Positions 1 through 9,182 are shown, numbered from the stretch's first letter. The stretch: 64,000 nucleotides of DNA from Aquimarina longa SW024 (GCF_001401755.1 NZ_KQ474103.1:67038-131037); one strand, 5' to 3'. Numbers and translations are program-made. The notes: a model not told the origin generated them from the letters alone.

Positions 1-651
1 AATTATCCCCGCATTCATTAATTCAGTATATTTTTCTAAATTGATATGTTCGATTACCGAGTCTTTATCATTGATATTCTCTAACACTCCTTTTAATTCA
101 AAACAATAATAAAGCGACACTTCATAATCAGTACTCATCTCTGCAGCAATTTTGGATGCAATAGTATCTGCATTAGTATTCAATAATTGCCCTTGACCAT
201 CATGCGTAACTGCACAAAAAACAGGTGTAATCTCCTGATCTAAAAATGCTTTAATAATTTTATGATCTACTTTGCTTACATCGCCTACATACCCATAATC
301 AACAAATTGTACTGGTCGTTTCTCTGCTATAATTACATTAGCATCTGCTCCTGTTAATCCTAAAGCATTACATCTATGGTTTTGTAATCTCGCAACAATC
401 GTCTTATTTAACAATCCTGCATAGGTCATTACTACACTATCTAAACTCTCTAAAGAAGTGACTCTTCTTCCATCAATCATCTCTGTTTTTACTCCTAATT
501 TAGCAGCCAATTTAGTTGCTGATTTTCCTCCTCCATGAACTAAAATTTTTGGGATCTCTATTTTAGAAAAATCACCTAAAAAAGAAGCTAAAGCGTTTTC
601 ATCTTCTATAATGTTACCTCCTATTTTAGCTACTAACAATTTATTATTCAT
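1..651 (-). CDS. argB: N-acylglutamate kinase ArgB (3' end cut by window edge)
   Basis: Phosphorylates N-acetyl- or N-succinylglutamate, the second step of arginine synthesis in the cytoplasm. The start is ATG at 651 and about 217 residues are visible before the window ends. The N-terminus KIGGNI, the glycine-rich HGGGK loop near residue 50 and the LGLTGADAN segment are typical of the amino acid kinase fold. It is the last visible gene of the arg operon, 4 bp after the transcarbamylase stop. The acyl group is probably succinyl if the pathway follows Bacteroides; that is inferred from the neighbour, not from this protein. Confidence 0.93.
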   Translation of the reverse strand, partial: MNNKLLVAKIGGNIIEDENALASFLGDFSKIEIPKILVHGGGKSATKLAAKLGVKTEMIDGRRVTSLESLDSVVMTYAGLLNKTIVARLQNHRCNALGLTGADANVIIAEKRPVQFVDYGYVGDVSKVDHKIIKAFLDQEITPVFCAVTHDGQGQLLNTNADTIASKIAAEMSTDYEVSLYYCFELKGVLENINDKDSVIEHINLEKYTELMNAGII

Positions 652-655
652 ATTT

Positions 656-1603
656 CTAAAATTTTTCAAGTATTTTCTTTAAGACTAATTGAGCTGCATA
701 CGTTCTATTATTTGCTTGCTCGATTACAATAGTAGTTTCACTATCTAGTACACTATCATCGACTACTACGTTTCTCCTTACTGGTAAACAATGCATTAAT
801 TGGGCATTATTAGTGAGCTTCATTTTTTCTTCTGTAATTTTCCATGCAGTATTATTATGATCTACTTTACCATAATCAATATAAGAACTCCAATTTTTTA
901 CATATACAAAATCGGCATCTTTTAATGCATTTTCTTGGTTGTAATCAATAGGCACCTGTTTAGTAATCTGACTGGCTAACTCTAACCCTTGGGGGTGGGT
1001 AATTACAAAATCTGCGTCCATACGTTGCATCATCTCTACAAAAGAATTAGCAACTGCCTGGGGCAAAGCTTTTGGATGCGGCGCCCATGATAATACAACC
1101 TTTGGTTTATTTATTTTTTTATACTCGGTAATTGTTATAGCATCTGTTAATGCTTGTAATGGGTGTCTTGTAGCACTTTCCATATTAATAACAGGAATAG
1201 AAGCATATTTTATAAAACCACTCAACACCTTTTCATTATAGTCTTCTGTTCTATTTTTTAATTTTGCAAAAGCTCGTATCGCCAATATATCACAGTACTG
1301 AGAAATTACTTGCGCCGCTTCTTTTATATGTTCTGAGTTTCCTTGATCCATTATAGTGCCATCGCCATATTCTAGTGACCACCCTTCTGCTGTAAAATTC
1401 ATAACAACTACATCCATCCCTAGATTTAAAGCTGCTTTATGTGTACTTAATCGCGTACGAAGGCTAGGATTAAAAAAAAGTAATCCGATAGTTTTACCCA
1501 AACCCAATGTTGTGTTTGCTAATGGTTTTTTCTTTATTTTAATAGCTTCATCTACCCAATCAGATAATGAATCTATATCCTGTATAGAAAAGTAATTGTT
1601 CAT
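656..1603 (-). CDS. argF': N-succinylornithine (or N-acetylornithine) carbamoyltransferase
   Basis: Transfers the carbamoyl group to an N-acylated ornithine in arginine synthesis. The 315-residue protein has the carbamoyl-phosphate motif SLRTR at residues 47-51, HPLQALTDA in the middle and HCLPVRRN near the C-terminus. This pattern fits the acylornithine class found in Bacteroides and Xanthomonas, not ordinary OTCase. Residue 90, in the stretch GNSEH, is Ser; by my recollection the equivalent residue is Pro in the succinyl-specific Bacteroides enzyme and Glu in the acetyl-specific Xanthomonas one. The exact acyl group is therefore open. It lies between argD (10 bp) and argB (4 bp). Confidence 0.92.
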   Translation of the reverse strand: MNNYFSIQDIDSLSDWVDEAIKIKKKPLANTTLGLGKTIGLLFFNPSLRTRLSTHKAALNLGMDVVVMNFTAEGWSLEYGDGTIMDQGNSEHIKEAAQVISQYCDILAIRAFAKLKNRTEDYNEKVLSGFIKYASIPVINMESATRHPLQALTDAITITEYKKINKPKVVLSWAPHPKALPQAVANSFVEMMQRMDADFVITHPQGLELASQITKQVPIDYNQENALKDADFVYVKNWSSYIDYGKVDHNNTAWKITEEKMKLTNNAQLMHCLPVRRNVVVDDSVLDSETTIVIEQANNRTYAAQLVLKKILEKF

Positions 1604-1613
1604 TTTTTTTATC

Positions 1614-2756
1614 TTAAATAATGGGAACTTCAGTTCCTACATTTTGTAATGCTTTTATAAAATGGTCTATCGCTTTTTTGCCTATCGTTAGAGGCGGTAG
1701 GATTCTCAATAATTTTTTGTTCATTGCTCCTCCTGTAAAAATATGCTGGTCGTGGATCATTTTTTTTCTTAATTCACTAACTTCAAAATCAAACTCTAAA
1801 CCTAACATCAACCCCTTTCCTTTTACTTTTTGCACTCCGGAAAGATGCTTTATCTGAGATAAAAAATAATCTCCTACTAGTGCTACATTTTCTATGAGAT
1901 TTTCGGTTTCTATAACTTCTAACACAGATAATGCGGCAACACAGGCAAGATGATTCCCTCCAAAAGTAGTCCCTAACATACCATAATTAGATTGTATATG
2001 TGGTGCTATAAGTATACCTCCTACAGGAAAACCATTTCCCATACCTTTTGCTATAGAAATAATATCAGGAGTAATCCCATGATATTGATGTGCAAAGAAT
2101 TTACCACTTCGTCCATACCCCGATTGTACTTCATCTAATATTAAAACTGCTTTAAATTCATTACATAAGATTTCTAATGCTGTAAAGAATTCTGTAGTTC
2201 CTTCATCCAATCCTCCTACTCCTTGTATTGGTTCTATAATCACAGCACATACATCCCCTTTTTCTAATTCTGCTTTTACAAGTTCTATTTTATTTAATGG
2301 TAAAAAAGTAACGTTTTGCTGTTTATTTATAGGTGCATTGATCTTTGCATTATCTGTTGCGGCAACGGCAGCGGAAGTTCTACCATGAAAACCGTTATAA
2401 AATGCAACTACTCTAGATTTACCCGTATGAAAAGAGGCTAGTTTTAATGCATTTTCATTAGCTTCTGCTCCAGAATTACACATAAATAATTGATATTCTT
2501 CATACCCCGATAATTCTCCTAGCTTTTTTGCTAGCTTTTTTTGTAAACTATTTTGTACTGCATTAGAATAGAAACCTATTTTCTCTAATTGCTCTTTAAG
2601 TTGTTTTACATAATGAGGATGTGAGTGACCAATCGAAATCACTGCATGTCCTCCATACATATCGAGATATTCTTTTCCTTTTTTATCCACCACTATACAG
2701 TCATAAGCATTTACCGGTTCTACATCGTACAATGGATATACATCAAATAGTTTCAT
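1614..2756 (-). CDS. argD: N-acylornithine aminotransferase ArgD
   Basis: PLP-dependent class III aminotransferase that makes N-acylornithine from N-acylglutamate semialdehyde with glutamate as donor. The 380-residue protein shows the phosphate-binding NSGAEANENALK near residue 95, the cofactor aspartate in LDEVQSGYGRSG (D208) and the Schiff-base lysine in SIAKGMGNGFP (K237). Length and motif order are normal. It sits between proC and the transcarbamylase gene in one strand-consistent operon with gaps of 28 and 10 bp. Confidence 0.95.
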   Translation of the reverse strand: MKLFDVYPLYDVEPVNAYDCIVVDKKGKEYLDMYGGHAVISIGHSHPHYVKQLKEQLEKIGFYSNAVQNSLQKKLAKKLGELSGYEEYQLFMCNSGAEANENALKLASFHTGKSRVVAFYNGFHGRTSAAVAATDNAKINAPINKQQNVTFLPLNKIELVKAELEKGDVCAVIIEPIQGVGGLDEGTTEFFTALEILCNEFKAVLILDEVQSGYGRSGKFFAHQYHGITPDIISIAKGMGNGFPVGGILIAPHIQSNYGMLGTTFGGNHLACVAALSVLEVIETENLIENVALVGDYFLSQIKHLSGVQKVKGKGLMLGLEFDFEVSELRKKMIHDQHIFTGGAMNKKLLRILPPLTIGKKAIDHFIKALQNVGTEVPII

Positions 2757-2784
2757 AATATTCGTTTTTGGTTGATCTTACTAT

Positions 2785-3579
2785 TTATTTTATGGTGTTT
2801 ATTTTTTCATAAGAAGCCATTACTCCTTTTATTACAGATGAGCTTAATCCTTGATGTTCCATCTCATTTAAACCTTCTATAGTACATCCTTGGGGTGTTG
2901 TTACTTTATCAATTTCGCGCTCTGGATGTGTTCCATTTTCTGCTACTAATGTTGCTGCACCAATAGCTGTTTGTACTGCTATAATTTGCGCCTCATGAGG
3001 GTGAAACCCCATTTGAATACCTCCTTGTATCATTGCTCTTAAAAATCTGAGAAAAAAAGCAATTCCGCTTGCACCCAAAACTGTTGCTGCCTGCATTAAA
3101 CGTTCTTCAATCACTAAGGTTTCACCTATAGTATCAAACATTTTCTGAACGATTTCTAATTCTTCTTTTACTTCTTCGTTTGCAGCAATACAAGTCATTG
3201 ATAATTTCTTAGATGCTCCTGTATTAGGCATTACTCTTACTACTTTATTAATAGGGATTGTTTCATTAATTTCAGCAATTGATATCCCCGTTACAGTAGA
3301 GATTAATATTTGGTCTGCTGTTACGATGTCTTTAATTTCCTTCAAAACAATATCTAATTGTCTTGGTTGTACACAGAGAATCACCCATTTTACACCTCTT
3401 ATAGATGTTGTAATATCTTGTGAAGTCGATACACCAAGTTCTTCTTCTATTGCTGTTAAGTTATATTTTGATTTATCTACTACAGTAATATTTTTTACTT
3501 CAAACATGGTACTATTGGCTAATCCTGACAGGATTGATTTACCTAAGTTGCCTCCTCCTATAATTGTTAATTTATTCAT
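2785..3579 (-). CDS. proC: Pyrroline-5-carboxylate reductase ProC
   Basis: Reduces pyrroline-5-carboxylate to proline with NAD(P)H in the cytoplasm. The 264-residue protein begins with the Rossmann motif GGGNLGKSI and contains VVRVMPNTGA in the middle. The C-terminal helical domain carries the usual conserved segment, here VTTPQGCTIEGL. Finding proC inside an arginine operon is normal for Bacteroidota and links proline and arginine synthesis, which share glutamate. It lies 28 bp before argD and 33 bp after argC. Confidence 0.95.
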   Translation of the reverse strand: MNKLTIIGGGNLGKSILSGLANSTMFEVKNITVVDKSKYNLTAIEEELGVSTSQDITTSIRGVKWVILCVQPRQLDIVLKEIKDIVTADQILISTVTGISIAEINETIPINKVVRVMPNTGASKKLSMTCIAANEEVKEELEIVQKMFDTIGETLVIEERLMQAATVLGASGIAFFLRFLRAMIQGGIQMGFHPHEAQIIAVQTAIGAATLVAENGTHPEREIDKVTTPQGCTIEGLNEMEHQGLSSSVIKGVMASYEKINTIK

Positions 3580-3612
3580 GATATTGTTTATTTTGTCAAT
3601 ATAACAGCTACA

Positions 3613-4590
3613 TTAAAAGGCGCTTGCTTTTAATTCTAACCCCATTTTTTCTTCTAATCCAAACATTAGATTCATATTATGAATAGCTTGTCCTGATGCT
3701 CCTTTAATTAAATTATCAATCACTGATGTAATGATCAACATCCCATTTTTTTTACTGATGTGTAGGATGCATTTATTCGTATTTACGACCTGTTTTAAAT
3801 GGATTTCTTCATCTGAAATCATAGTGAATTGTGCATCTGAATAAAATGATGTGTATAACTCTTTTGCTTCATTTTCATCCCCTTCATATTTCGTATATAA
3901 TGTGGCATAGATCCCTTTACTAAAATTACCTCTATTAGGAATGAAAAATAATGGGGCATCAAAACCTACTTGCAACTGTTCTATACTTTGCTCAATCTCC
4001 CCTAAATGTTGATGTGTAAATACTTTATAACTAGAAAAATTATTATCTCTCCAACTAAAATGAGTCGTTCCTCCTGGCATTACTCCTGCTCCTGTACTTC
4101 CTGTAGTTGCATTGATATGTATTGTATCTTTTAATCTACCTGCTGAAGCTAATGGTAATATTGCTAATTGAATTGCTGTTGCAAAACATCCTGGGTTTGC
4201 AATATTTGTAGCTGATACGATTTTTTCTTTTTGTAATTCTGGTAAGCCATATACAAAATCTCTCCTTAAGAATTTTTTATCTTTATGTAATCTAAAATCA
4301 TTTCCTAAATCAATTATTTTAGTGCTTTCTGAAAAAGTATTTGTTTCTAAAAATGATTTTGATCTCCCGTGTCCTAAACATAGAAATAATACATCTACAT
4401 TAGAGTTTACAGTATCTGTAAATTTAAGATCTATTTCCCCTATCAAATCAGGGTGTTGTTTGTAAATTGATACTCCTGCATTAGTAGTACTGTATACAAA
4501 ATTTAATTGTACTTGTGGATGATGTACCAATAACCTTAATAATTCTCCTGCTGTATAACCTGACCCTCCTATAATTCCTACTTGTATCAT
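3613..4590 (-). CDS. argC: N-acyl-gamma-glutamyl-phosphate reductase ArgC
   Basis: NADPH-dependent reductase that forms N-acylglutamate semialdehyde from the acyl phosphate. The 325-residue protein starts with the nucleotide-binding GIIGGSGYTAGELL and has the catalytic cysteine in NPGCFATA (C135). The later segment HQHLGEIEQ contributes the conserved His. The start codon overlaps the end of argG by 4 bp, suggesting translational coupling. Length is slightly short but within the family range. Confidence 0.96.
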   Translation of the reverse strand: MIQVGIIGGSGYTAGELLRLLVHHPQVQLNFVYSTTNAGVSIYKQHPDLIGEIDLKFTDTVNSNVDVLFLCLGHGRSKSFLETNTFSESTKIIDLGNDFRLHKDKKFLRRDFVYGLPELQKEKIVSATNIANPGCFATAIQLAILPLASAGRLKDTIHINATTGSTGAGVMPGGTTHFSWRDNNFSSYKVFTHQHLGEIEQSIEQLQVGFDAPLFFIPNRGNFSKGIYATLYTKYEGDENEAKELYTSFYSDAQFTMISDEEIHLKQVVNTNKCILHISKKNGMLIITSVIDNLIKGASGQAIHNMNLMFGLEEKMGLELKASAF

Positions 4591-5777
4591 GATTCACTTG
4601 GGTTTACATTATGATATATTTTATTAGCATTACCATAGATTTTAATAAAACCTTTTGCATCGTCTGATGTCCAAGAATTATTCATCTCTCCGTACTGTCC
4701 AAAATCTGATTTCATCATATCATAATCAGACTCAATTCCTTGTAATGTAAAATGATATGGTTTTAATAATACGGTTACATCTCCTGTTACCGATTTCTGA
4801 GCATCTTCCATAAATACTTCTATATTTCTCATTACAGGATCGAGATAATTCCCTTCGTGTAATAACATTCCATACCAATTAGCTAATTGCTCTTTCCAAT
4901 ATTGTTGCCATTTGGTAAGTACATGTTTTTCTAGTAGGTGATGTGCTTTTATAATAATCATTGGTGCTGCTGCCTCAAAACCTACTCTTCCTTTAATTCC
5001 TATAATAGTATCTCCTACATGAATATCTCTTCCTATGGCAAAGGCACTTGCTATTTTTTCTAGTTTTTGAATATTCTTAACTGGTGAATCTTTATGACCA
5101 TTTATCCCTATAAGCTCTCCTTTTTTAAAATTAAGAGTGATTGTTTCCTCTTCTTCTTTCTGAAGCTGACTAGGATATGCTGTTTCTGGTAAAGTACTAT
5201 GAGAAGTTAGTGTTTCTTTTCCTCCAACGCTTGTTCCCCATATACCTTTATTAATAGAATATTGTGCCTTTTCCCAGCTATACTCTACCCCATGTTTTTG
5301 AAGATATGCCATTTCTTCTTCTCTAGAAAGTTTTAAATCTCTAATTGGAGTTATAATCTCTATCTCTGGGGCTAAAGTTTGAAAAATCACATCAAATCTA
5401 ATCTGATCATTACCGGCTCCTGTACTACCATGTGCTATATATTTTGCTCCTATTTTCTTAGCATAGTTAATCACCTCGATTGCTTGAAAAATTCGCTCTG
5501 CACTTACTGATAATGGGTAGGTATTATTTTTTAGAACATTTCCAAAAATCAAATATTTAATCGCTTTATTATAAAAGTCATCCAATATGGTTTTATTAAT
5601 ATGAGAAGAACTTCCTAATTTGTATGCTCTCTTTTCTACTTCATCTAACTCTTTTTCTGAAAACCCGCCTGTATTTACCAAAATGGAATGTACCTCTAAG
5701 TTTTGCTCGTAAATAAGATATTTTACACAATATGAGGTATCTAATCCTCCACTATATGCTAATACTACTTTTTCCAT
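4587..5777 (-). CDS. argG: Argininosuccinate synthase ArgG
   Basis: Condenses citrulline and aspartate with ATP to give argininosuccinate. The 396-residue protein starts with the ATP pyrophosphatase loop AYSGGLDTSYC (residues 7-17), followed by the HGSTGAGNDQIRF substrate segment. It overlaps argC by 4 bp downstream and the GNAT gene by 13 bp upstream, so the first three genes look translationally coupled. Because the pathway uses N-acylcitrulline, a separate deacylase (argE-like) is needed before this step; it is not in the visible part of the operon. Confidence 0.96.
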   Translation of the reverse strand: MEKVVLAYSGGLDTSYCVKYLIYEQNLEVHSILVNTGGFSEKELDEVEKRAYKLGSSSHINKTILDDFYNKAIKYLIFGNVLKNNTYPLSVSAERIFQAIEVINYAKKIGAKYIAHGSTGAGNDQIRFDVIFQTLAPEIEIITPIRDLKLSREEEMAYLQKHGVEYSWEKAQYSINKGIWGTSVGGKETLTSHSTLPETAYPSQLQKEEEETITLNFKKGELIGINGHKDSPVKNIQKLEKIASAFAIGRDIHVGDTIIGIKGRVGFEAAAPMIIIKAHHLLEKHVLTKWQQYWKEQLANWYGMLLHEGNYLDPVMRNIEVFMEDAQKSVTGDVTVLLKPYHFTLQGIESDYDMMKSDFGQYGEMNNSWTSDDAKGFIKIYGNANKIYHNVNPSES

Positions 5778-6406
5778 AACACTAATTCTATATTGTTTGT
5801 AAGCATAGTTTGCTTGATTTTTTTTAATCTTTTTAATACTTTTTTATCAAACCATTTCTGTTTTTTCTTCTTCTTTTGTGATGGATCATATAACATCCCT
5901 GTACATAGGCACATTTTATGATCTTTAGAAGTTAAAATAGAATAGTTTGTACATGTTTTACACCCTGCCCAAAAATTAGGATCATCTGTTAATTCTGAAA
6001 ATGTAACAGGTTTATATCCTAACTCAGAATTGATTTTCATAACGGCTAATCCTGTTGTTATCCCAAATATCTTAGCCGTAGGATATTTTTTTAAGGAATG
6101 ATTAAATGTAAATTCCTTAATTTTTTTTGCTAATCCTAAGTTTCTGAAATCTGGATGTACTATTAACCCCGAATGTGCTACATGTTTTTCATGTCCCCAA
6201 ACTTCGATATAACAGAATCCAGCAAATTGTTTTCCTGATAAAGCTATAATAGCATTTTTATTTTGCATCTTGGTCTGTATATATTCTGGGGTACGCTTAG
6301 CAATACCAGTTCCTCTTATTTTGGCTGAATCAGATATCACATCACATATTTCTTTTGCATAATGAAAATGAGTTTCATCAGCAATTATGATCTCTATTTT
6401 TCTCAT
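5765..6406 (-). CDS. GNAT-family acyltransferase heading the arg operon (candidate N-acylglutamate synthase)
   Basis: Likely transfers an acyl group from an acyl-CoA. The 213-residue protein has a GNAT core: beta strand LIVHPDFRNLGLAKK (residues 81-95) supplies the acyl-CoA loop. A cysteine cluster, C149-C152 and C166-C168, follows in what may be a metal-binding loop, and the tail is very lysine-rich. It is the first gene of the arginine operon and overlaps argG by 13 bp. No other gene in the visible operon can do the first step, so N-acetyl- or N-succinylglutamate synthase is the natural inference. As I recall, the equivalent Bacteroides gene was linked to that role by mutant fitness data. 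Activity is not provable from sequence. Confidence 0.75.
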   Translation of the reverse strand: MRKIEIIIADETHFHYAKEICDVISDSAKIRGTGIAKRTPEYIQTKMQNKNAIIALSGKQFAGFCYIEVWGHEKHVAHSGLIVHPDFRNLGLAKKIKEFTFNHSLKKYPTAKIFGITTGLAVMKINSELGYKPVTFSELTDDPNFWAGCKTCTNYSILTSKDHKMCLCTGMLYDPSQKKKKKQKWFDKKVLKRLKKIKQTMLTNNIELVLWKK

Positions 6407-6630
6407 CTGTCAGTTTTTCTTTTTTTAGTGGTCAAACAGATTTTAAAACAACAATGATCTTTATAACTATAAAATATACTATTGTGTCCCATTTTATAAA
6501 CGATTTACATTTATTAAAGAAGTTTTGATATTAAATTATTTCTGATTTTTATAAACATCTAAATTGAATAAGTAGTTTTAGCTCTCTTGTTGGTGAGATG
6601 CATTTTTTAAACAATAAGAAATCTGCTCTA

Positions 6631-6960
6631 TATCTTTGCTTAAAATAAATTTTACTTAAATAAATTTGGCACTTAAATAGGAAATAGGGCGCACCTATTT
6701 CAGAAGAAAATTAAACCCCCAAGGGGCGACGAAAGCGGCGTGTAGGAATAGTGGTATCACCAAATGTGTTCAAAAACTGAACCTTAACTTCTGTAGATAT
6801 GTAATTTACCGTTTTCATAATAGTAACTCTAAATCGTCGGCTATAGCCCCTTTCGTTAACTAGATAGTGCAATATTACGTAAAAATTTAATAGGTAAGGT
6901 ATATCTTAAGTAAAACTAACTAATTTTTAAAGCCTTTTTAAAATTAGTTAGTTTTATTAG
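6631..6960 (+). ncRNA. Candidate structured non-coding RNA (weakly supported)
   Basis: Visible facts: a TATCTTTG element at 6631-6638 matches the flavobacterial -7 consensus TAnnTTTG; a local hairpin has arms 6681-6688 and 6694-6701; AAGGGG-CGACGA at 6721-6732 can pair with TCGTCG (6834-6839) and CCCCTT (6847-6852) across a 7-nt bulge; GTTC/GAAC forms a smaller hairpin near 6768-6782; and a perfect 17-bp hairpin closes the unit at 6911-6956. A GC-rich island with long-range pairing in a very AT-rich genome suggests an RNA. No -33 box is obvious, and I recognise no known RNA family. The strand is inferred from the promoter-like element. Confidence 0.3.
6911..6956. terminator. Perfect 17-bp inverted repeat, terminator-like
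   Basis: Arms at 6911-6927 and 6940-6956 are exactly complementary around a 12-nt loop containing AGCC. The stem is AT-rich, so it would be a moderate terminator; A and T runs at its ends allow action on either strand. It could end the candidate RNA at 6631-6960. No adjacent protein gene needs it. Confidence 0.4.
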
Positions 6961-7347
6961 TCAATATGATATTTTTTTACTTCATAAATGGAGAAAATAA
7001 ATCTTATACAACAGTTTTTTTAGAGATGCTTGAAGATCAAAATCAAGATTTTTAATTATGAATGAAGTATTATTTTTAAAAACATAATAGAATTAAAATA
7101 TCTAACATACTTCTTCTTTCACATAATCTTTTGAAAAATTGAAACAACCTGTCATTTATTTTTATCAAACATCTTACATTCAATTATTTTTTCTTAGGCA
7201 AAAGATATAAAAAAGGCTTTGGAAGTACTATATCTTAAAGAAAAAACAATTAAACCTAAAGTTCAGTTAATTAGATATAAATCAAATTAAACAACAAAAA
7301 TTGATTCTATATTTATTATCATTATTAACTACTTAAATATTATTGTT

Positions 7348-9066
7348 ATGAAAAAAAAAATGTATTTACTCTCTCTTTCTTTAATTTGGGGATTGGGTAT
7401 TAAAGCACAAATTAGTGAATCTGGAACTCCTCACTTTCTCAATGAAAGTAAATCGAAATCAATAACGATTCCAAAAGTAATCATGCCTTTAATTGATTTC
7501 ATCAAAATTCAACAAGAACAAAGATTAACAAAAAACAGAGAAAAAGACGTTCCTCATCGTTTTGCTTATGCTCATAAAGTAAATATAAATCCAGACAATA
7601 CAGGGCGATGGTTTACTAAACCAAATGGAGATAAATATTGGTTATTAGAAATTCAATCTAAGGGAGCTAAATCCTTAAATTTCACATTTTCTGATTTTTA
7701 TTTACCAAAGGGGTCAAAATTATTTTTTTATAATAAGGAACATTCTGATATCAAAGGAGCTTTTACTTCTAAAAACAACAAACCCTATCGCAAACTGGGA
7801 ATCACTCCTATAAAAGGGGATAATGTCATTATAGAATATTATCAACATTCTAGTGTTACAGAGCGACCTGCATTACAGATTTCTACTGTAGCACATGATT
7901 ATGAGGATATCTTTAAAATAGCTGATGCTATATACAAATCAGAAATTAATACTAAAAATTTTGGAGATTCTGACCATTGTAACGTTAATGCGTCTTGTAA
8001 AAAAGCCCAACCTCATAGAAATCAATTAAGGTCTGTTGCATTAATTATTGATAATCAAGGAACTGGATTTTGCTCAGCAGTACTCATAAACAACACTAAC
8101 ATGGATAAAACTCCTTATCTAATTAGTGCTAATCATTGTTTTAAAAAATTCTCTGCTGAAACGTCTAGATTTATATTTAACTATCAATCTAATACTTGTG
8201 AAAACCCTAAACAAAACCCATCTATGCAATTATCAATATCTGGTGCTCAGATATTAAAACCGGATGAGTCAAAAATTTTACATGAAGGACCTAATAACAC
8301 CATAACTAAAGAAGAAAAAGCAGCTTCTGATGTTACGCTCTTAAAACTTTCTACAAACATCCCTGAAAATTATTTTGTGTATTATAGTGGTTGGAATACT
8401 GATCGAGTAATCCCTCCATACAGCTATGGATTTCATCATCCACAGGGTGATATTAAAAAATTTAGTTTTACATCTCATATAAAAAATGGCTACAGAGGTA
8501 CTCATGGGTTTAATTTTAATACAAGACAATATAACTTTTTTTGGTCTGTGCAATGGCAACTAGGAATTACCGAAGGAGGTTCTTCTGGCTCTCCTTTATT
8601 TAATCCAAATGGACAAGTTACAGGAAGCTTGAAGTCTGGAACTTCATATTGTCATACCCCTAAATCATATGATCGTTATCTTAAATTTTCTCGTACACTT
8701 TCTCTATATAAGAAATATTTAGCTCCCAATAGTGATCTTCTTTTAATTGATGGTATCGATAGTAACAAAAATAATAAAACCTTATTAAGAGAAGAATTAA
8801 ATTCTTCTCAGAATATTTCTATATATCCTAACCCCGTCCAAAATAATCTATTTATTAAATCTAACGTAGAATATTCTAAAATAAAGGTTGTTGATATCAT
8901 AGATATTTCTGGAAAAATTATTCATAGAAAAAACTATACTATTAAAAAAGTAAATGATAATTTATTAAAAGTTTCTGTTCTAAAGTTACCTAAAGGTAGT
9001 TATTTCTTAAAAACCACAAATGAAGATTTATCATCCTCTATCAAAAAAATTATTATTTCTAAATAG
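7348..9066 (+). CDS. Secreted trypsin-like serine protease (lysyl endopeptidase-like) with type IX sorting domain
   Basis: A 572-residue exported protease. Residues 1-21 are a signal peptide ending GIKAQ. Residues about 70-180 form a beta-rich pro-region. The chymotrypsin-fold domain carries the triad His263 (ISANHCF), Asp328 (SDVTLLKL) and Ser413 (GGSSGSP), and cysteines at 211, 217, 242, 264 and 284 resemble the disulfide pattern of Achromobacter lysyl endopeptidase. The last 80 residues, starting ISIYPNPVQNNL and ending in a KGSYFLK strand, form a type A type IX secretion sorting domain, so it is probably cut and released or anchored at the cell surface. It is monocistronic, with a strong palindrome 83 bp after the stop. 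Confidence 0.9.
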   Translation: MKKKMYLLSLSLIWGLGIKAQISESGTPHFLNESKSKSITIPKVIMPLIDFIKIQQEQRLTKNREKDVPHRFAYAHKVNINPDNTGRWFTKPNGDKYWLLEIQSKGAKSLNFTFSDFYLPKGSKLFFYNKEHSDIKGAFTSKNNKPYRKLGITPIKGDNVIIEYYQHSSVTERPALQISTVAHDYEDIFKIADAIYKSEINTKNFGDSDHCNVNASCKKAQPHRNQLRSVALIIDNQGTGFCSAVLINNTNMDKTPYLISANHCFKKFSAETSRFIFNYQSNTCENPKQNPSMQLSISGAQILKPDESKILHEGPNNTITKEEKAASDVTLLKLSTNIPENYFVYYSGWNTDRVIPPYSYGFHHPQGDIKKFSFTSHIKNGYRGTHGFNFNTRQYNFFWSVQWQLGITEGGSSGSPLFNPNGQVTGSLKSGTSYCHTPKSYDRYLKFSRTLSLYKKYLAPNSDLLLIDGIDSNKNNKTLLREELNSSQNISIYPNPVQNNLFIKSNVEYSKIKVVDIIDISGKIIHRKNYTIKKVNDNLLKVSVLKLPKGSYFLKTTNEDLSSSIKKIIISK

Positions 9067-9148
9067 TATATCATTTTTTTATAATAATGAGTATGTATTT
9101 TGCTAGTCATAAAAGGAAATGATACAACGCTATTAAAGAATTAATTAT

Positions 9149-9182
9149 AGAAGCTTTCTAAAACTAGTTTTAGAAAGCTTCT
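9149..9182. terminator. 34-bp perfect palindrome between convergent genes
   Basis: The sequence from 9149 to 9182 reads the same on both strands and is centred on CTAG. It lies between the ends of the protease gene (+) and ilvA (-), so it can act as a bidirectional terminator. The U tract is poor on both sides, so the assignment rests on position and stem length. A protein-binding site is the alternative. Confidence 0.55.

Larger units (their letters stand above)
6407..7347. other. Gene-free 941-bp region between arg operon and protease gene
   Basis: No convincing protein gene was found on either strand. The stretch between 6631 and 6960 combines a promoter-like element, a GC-rich foldable core and a strong hairpin and is listed separately as a possible RNA. 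The remainder is very AT-rich. A codon-like stretch without a start, about 7197-7290 (+), runs open to a TAA and could be the worn 3' end of a lost gene, but it is too short to name. Confidence 0.5.

Noticed and set aside
6666..6681. TGGCACT-like sequence resembling a sigma-54 box
   Set aside because: The -12 half (TAGGA) does not match and it lies nearly 700 bp before the next gene.
7197..7290. Open stretch without start codon, possibly the 3' end of a lost gene
   Set aside because: Too short to identify, and an in-frame stop lies just before it; only mentioned as a note on the gap.
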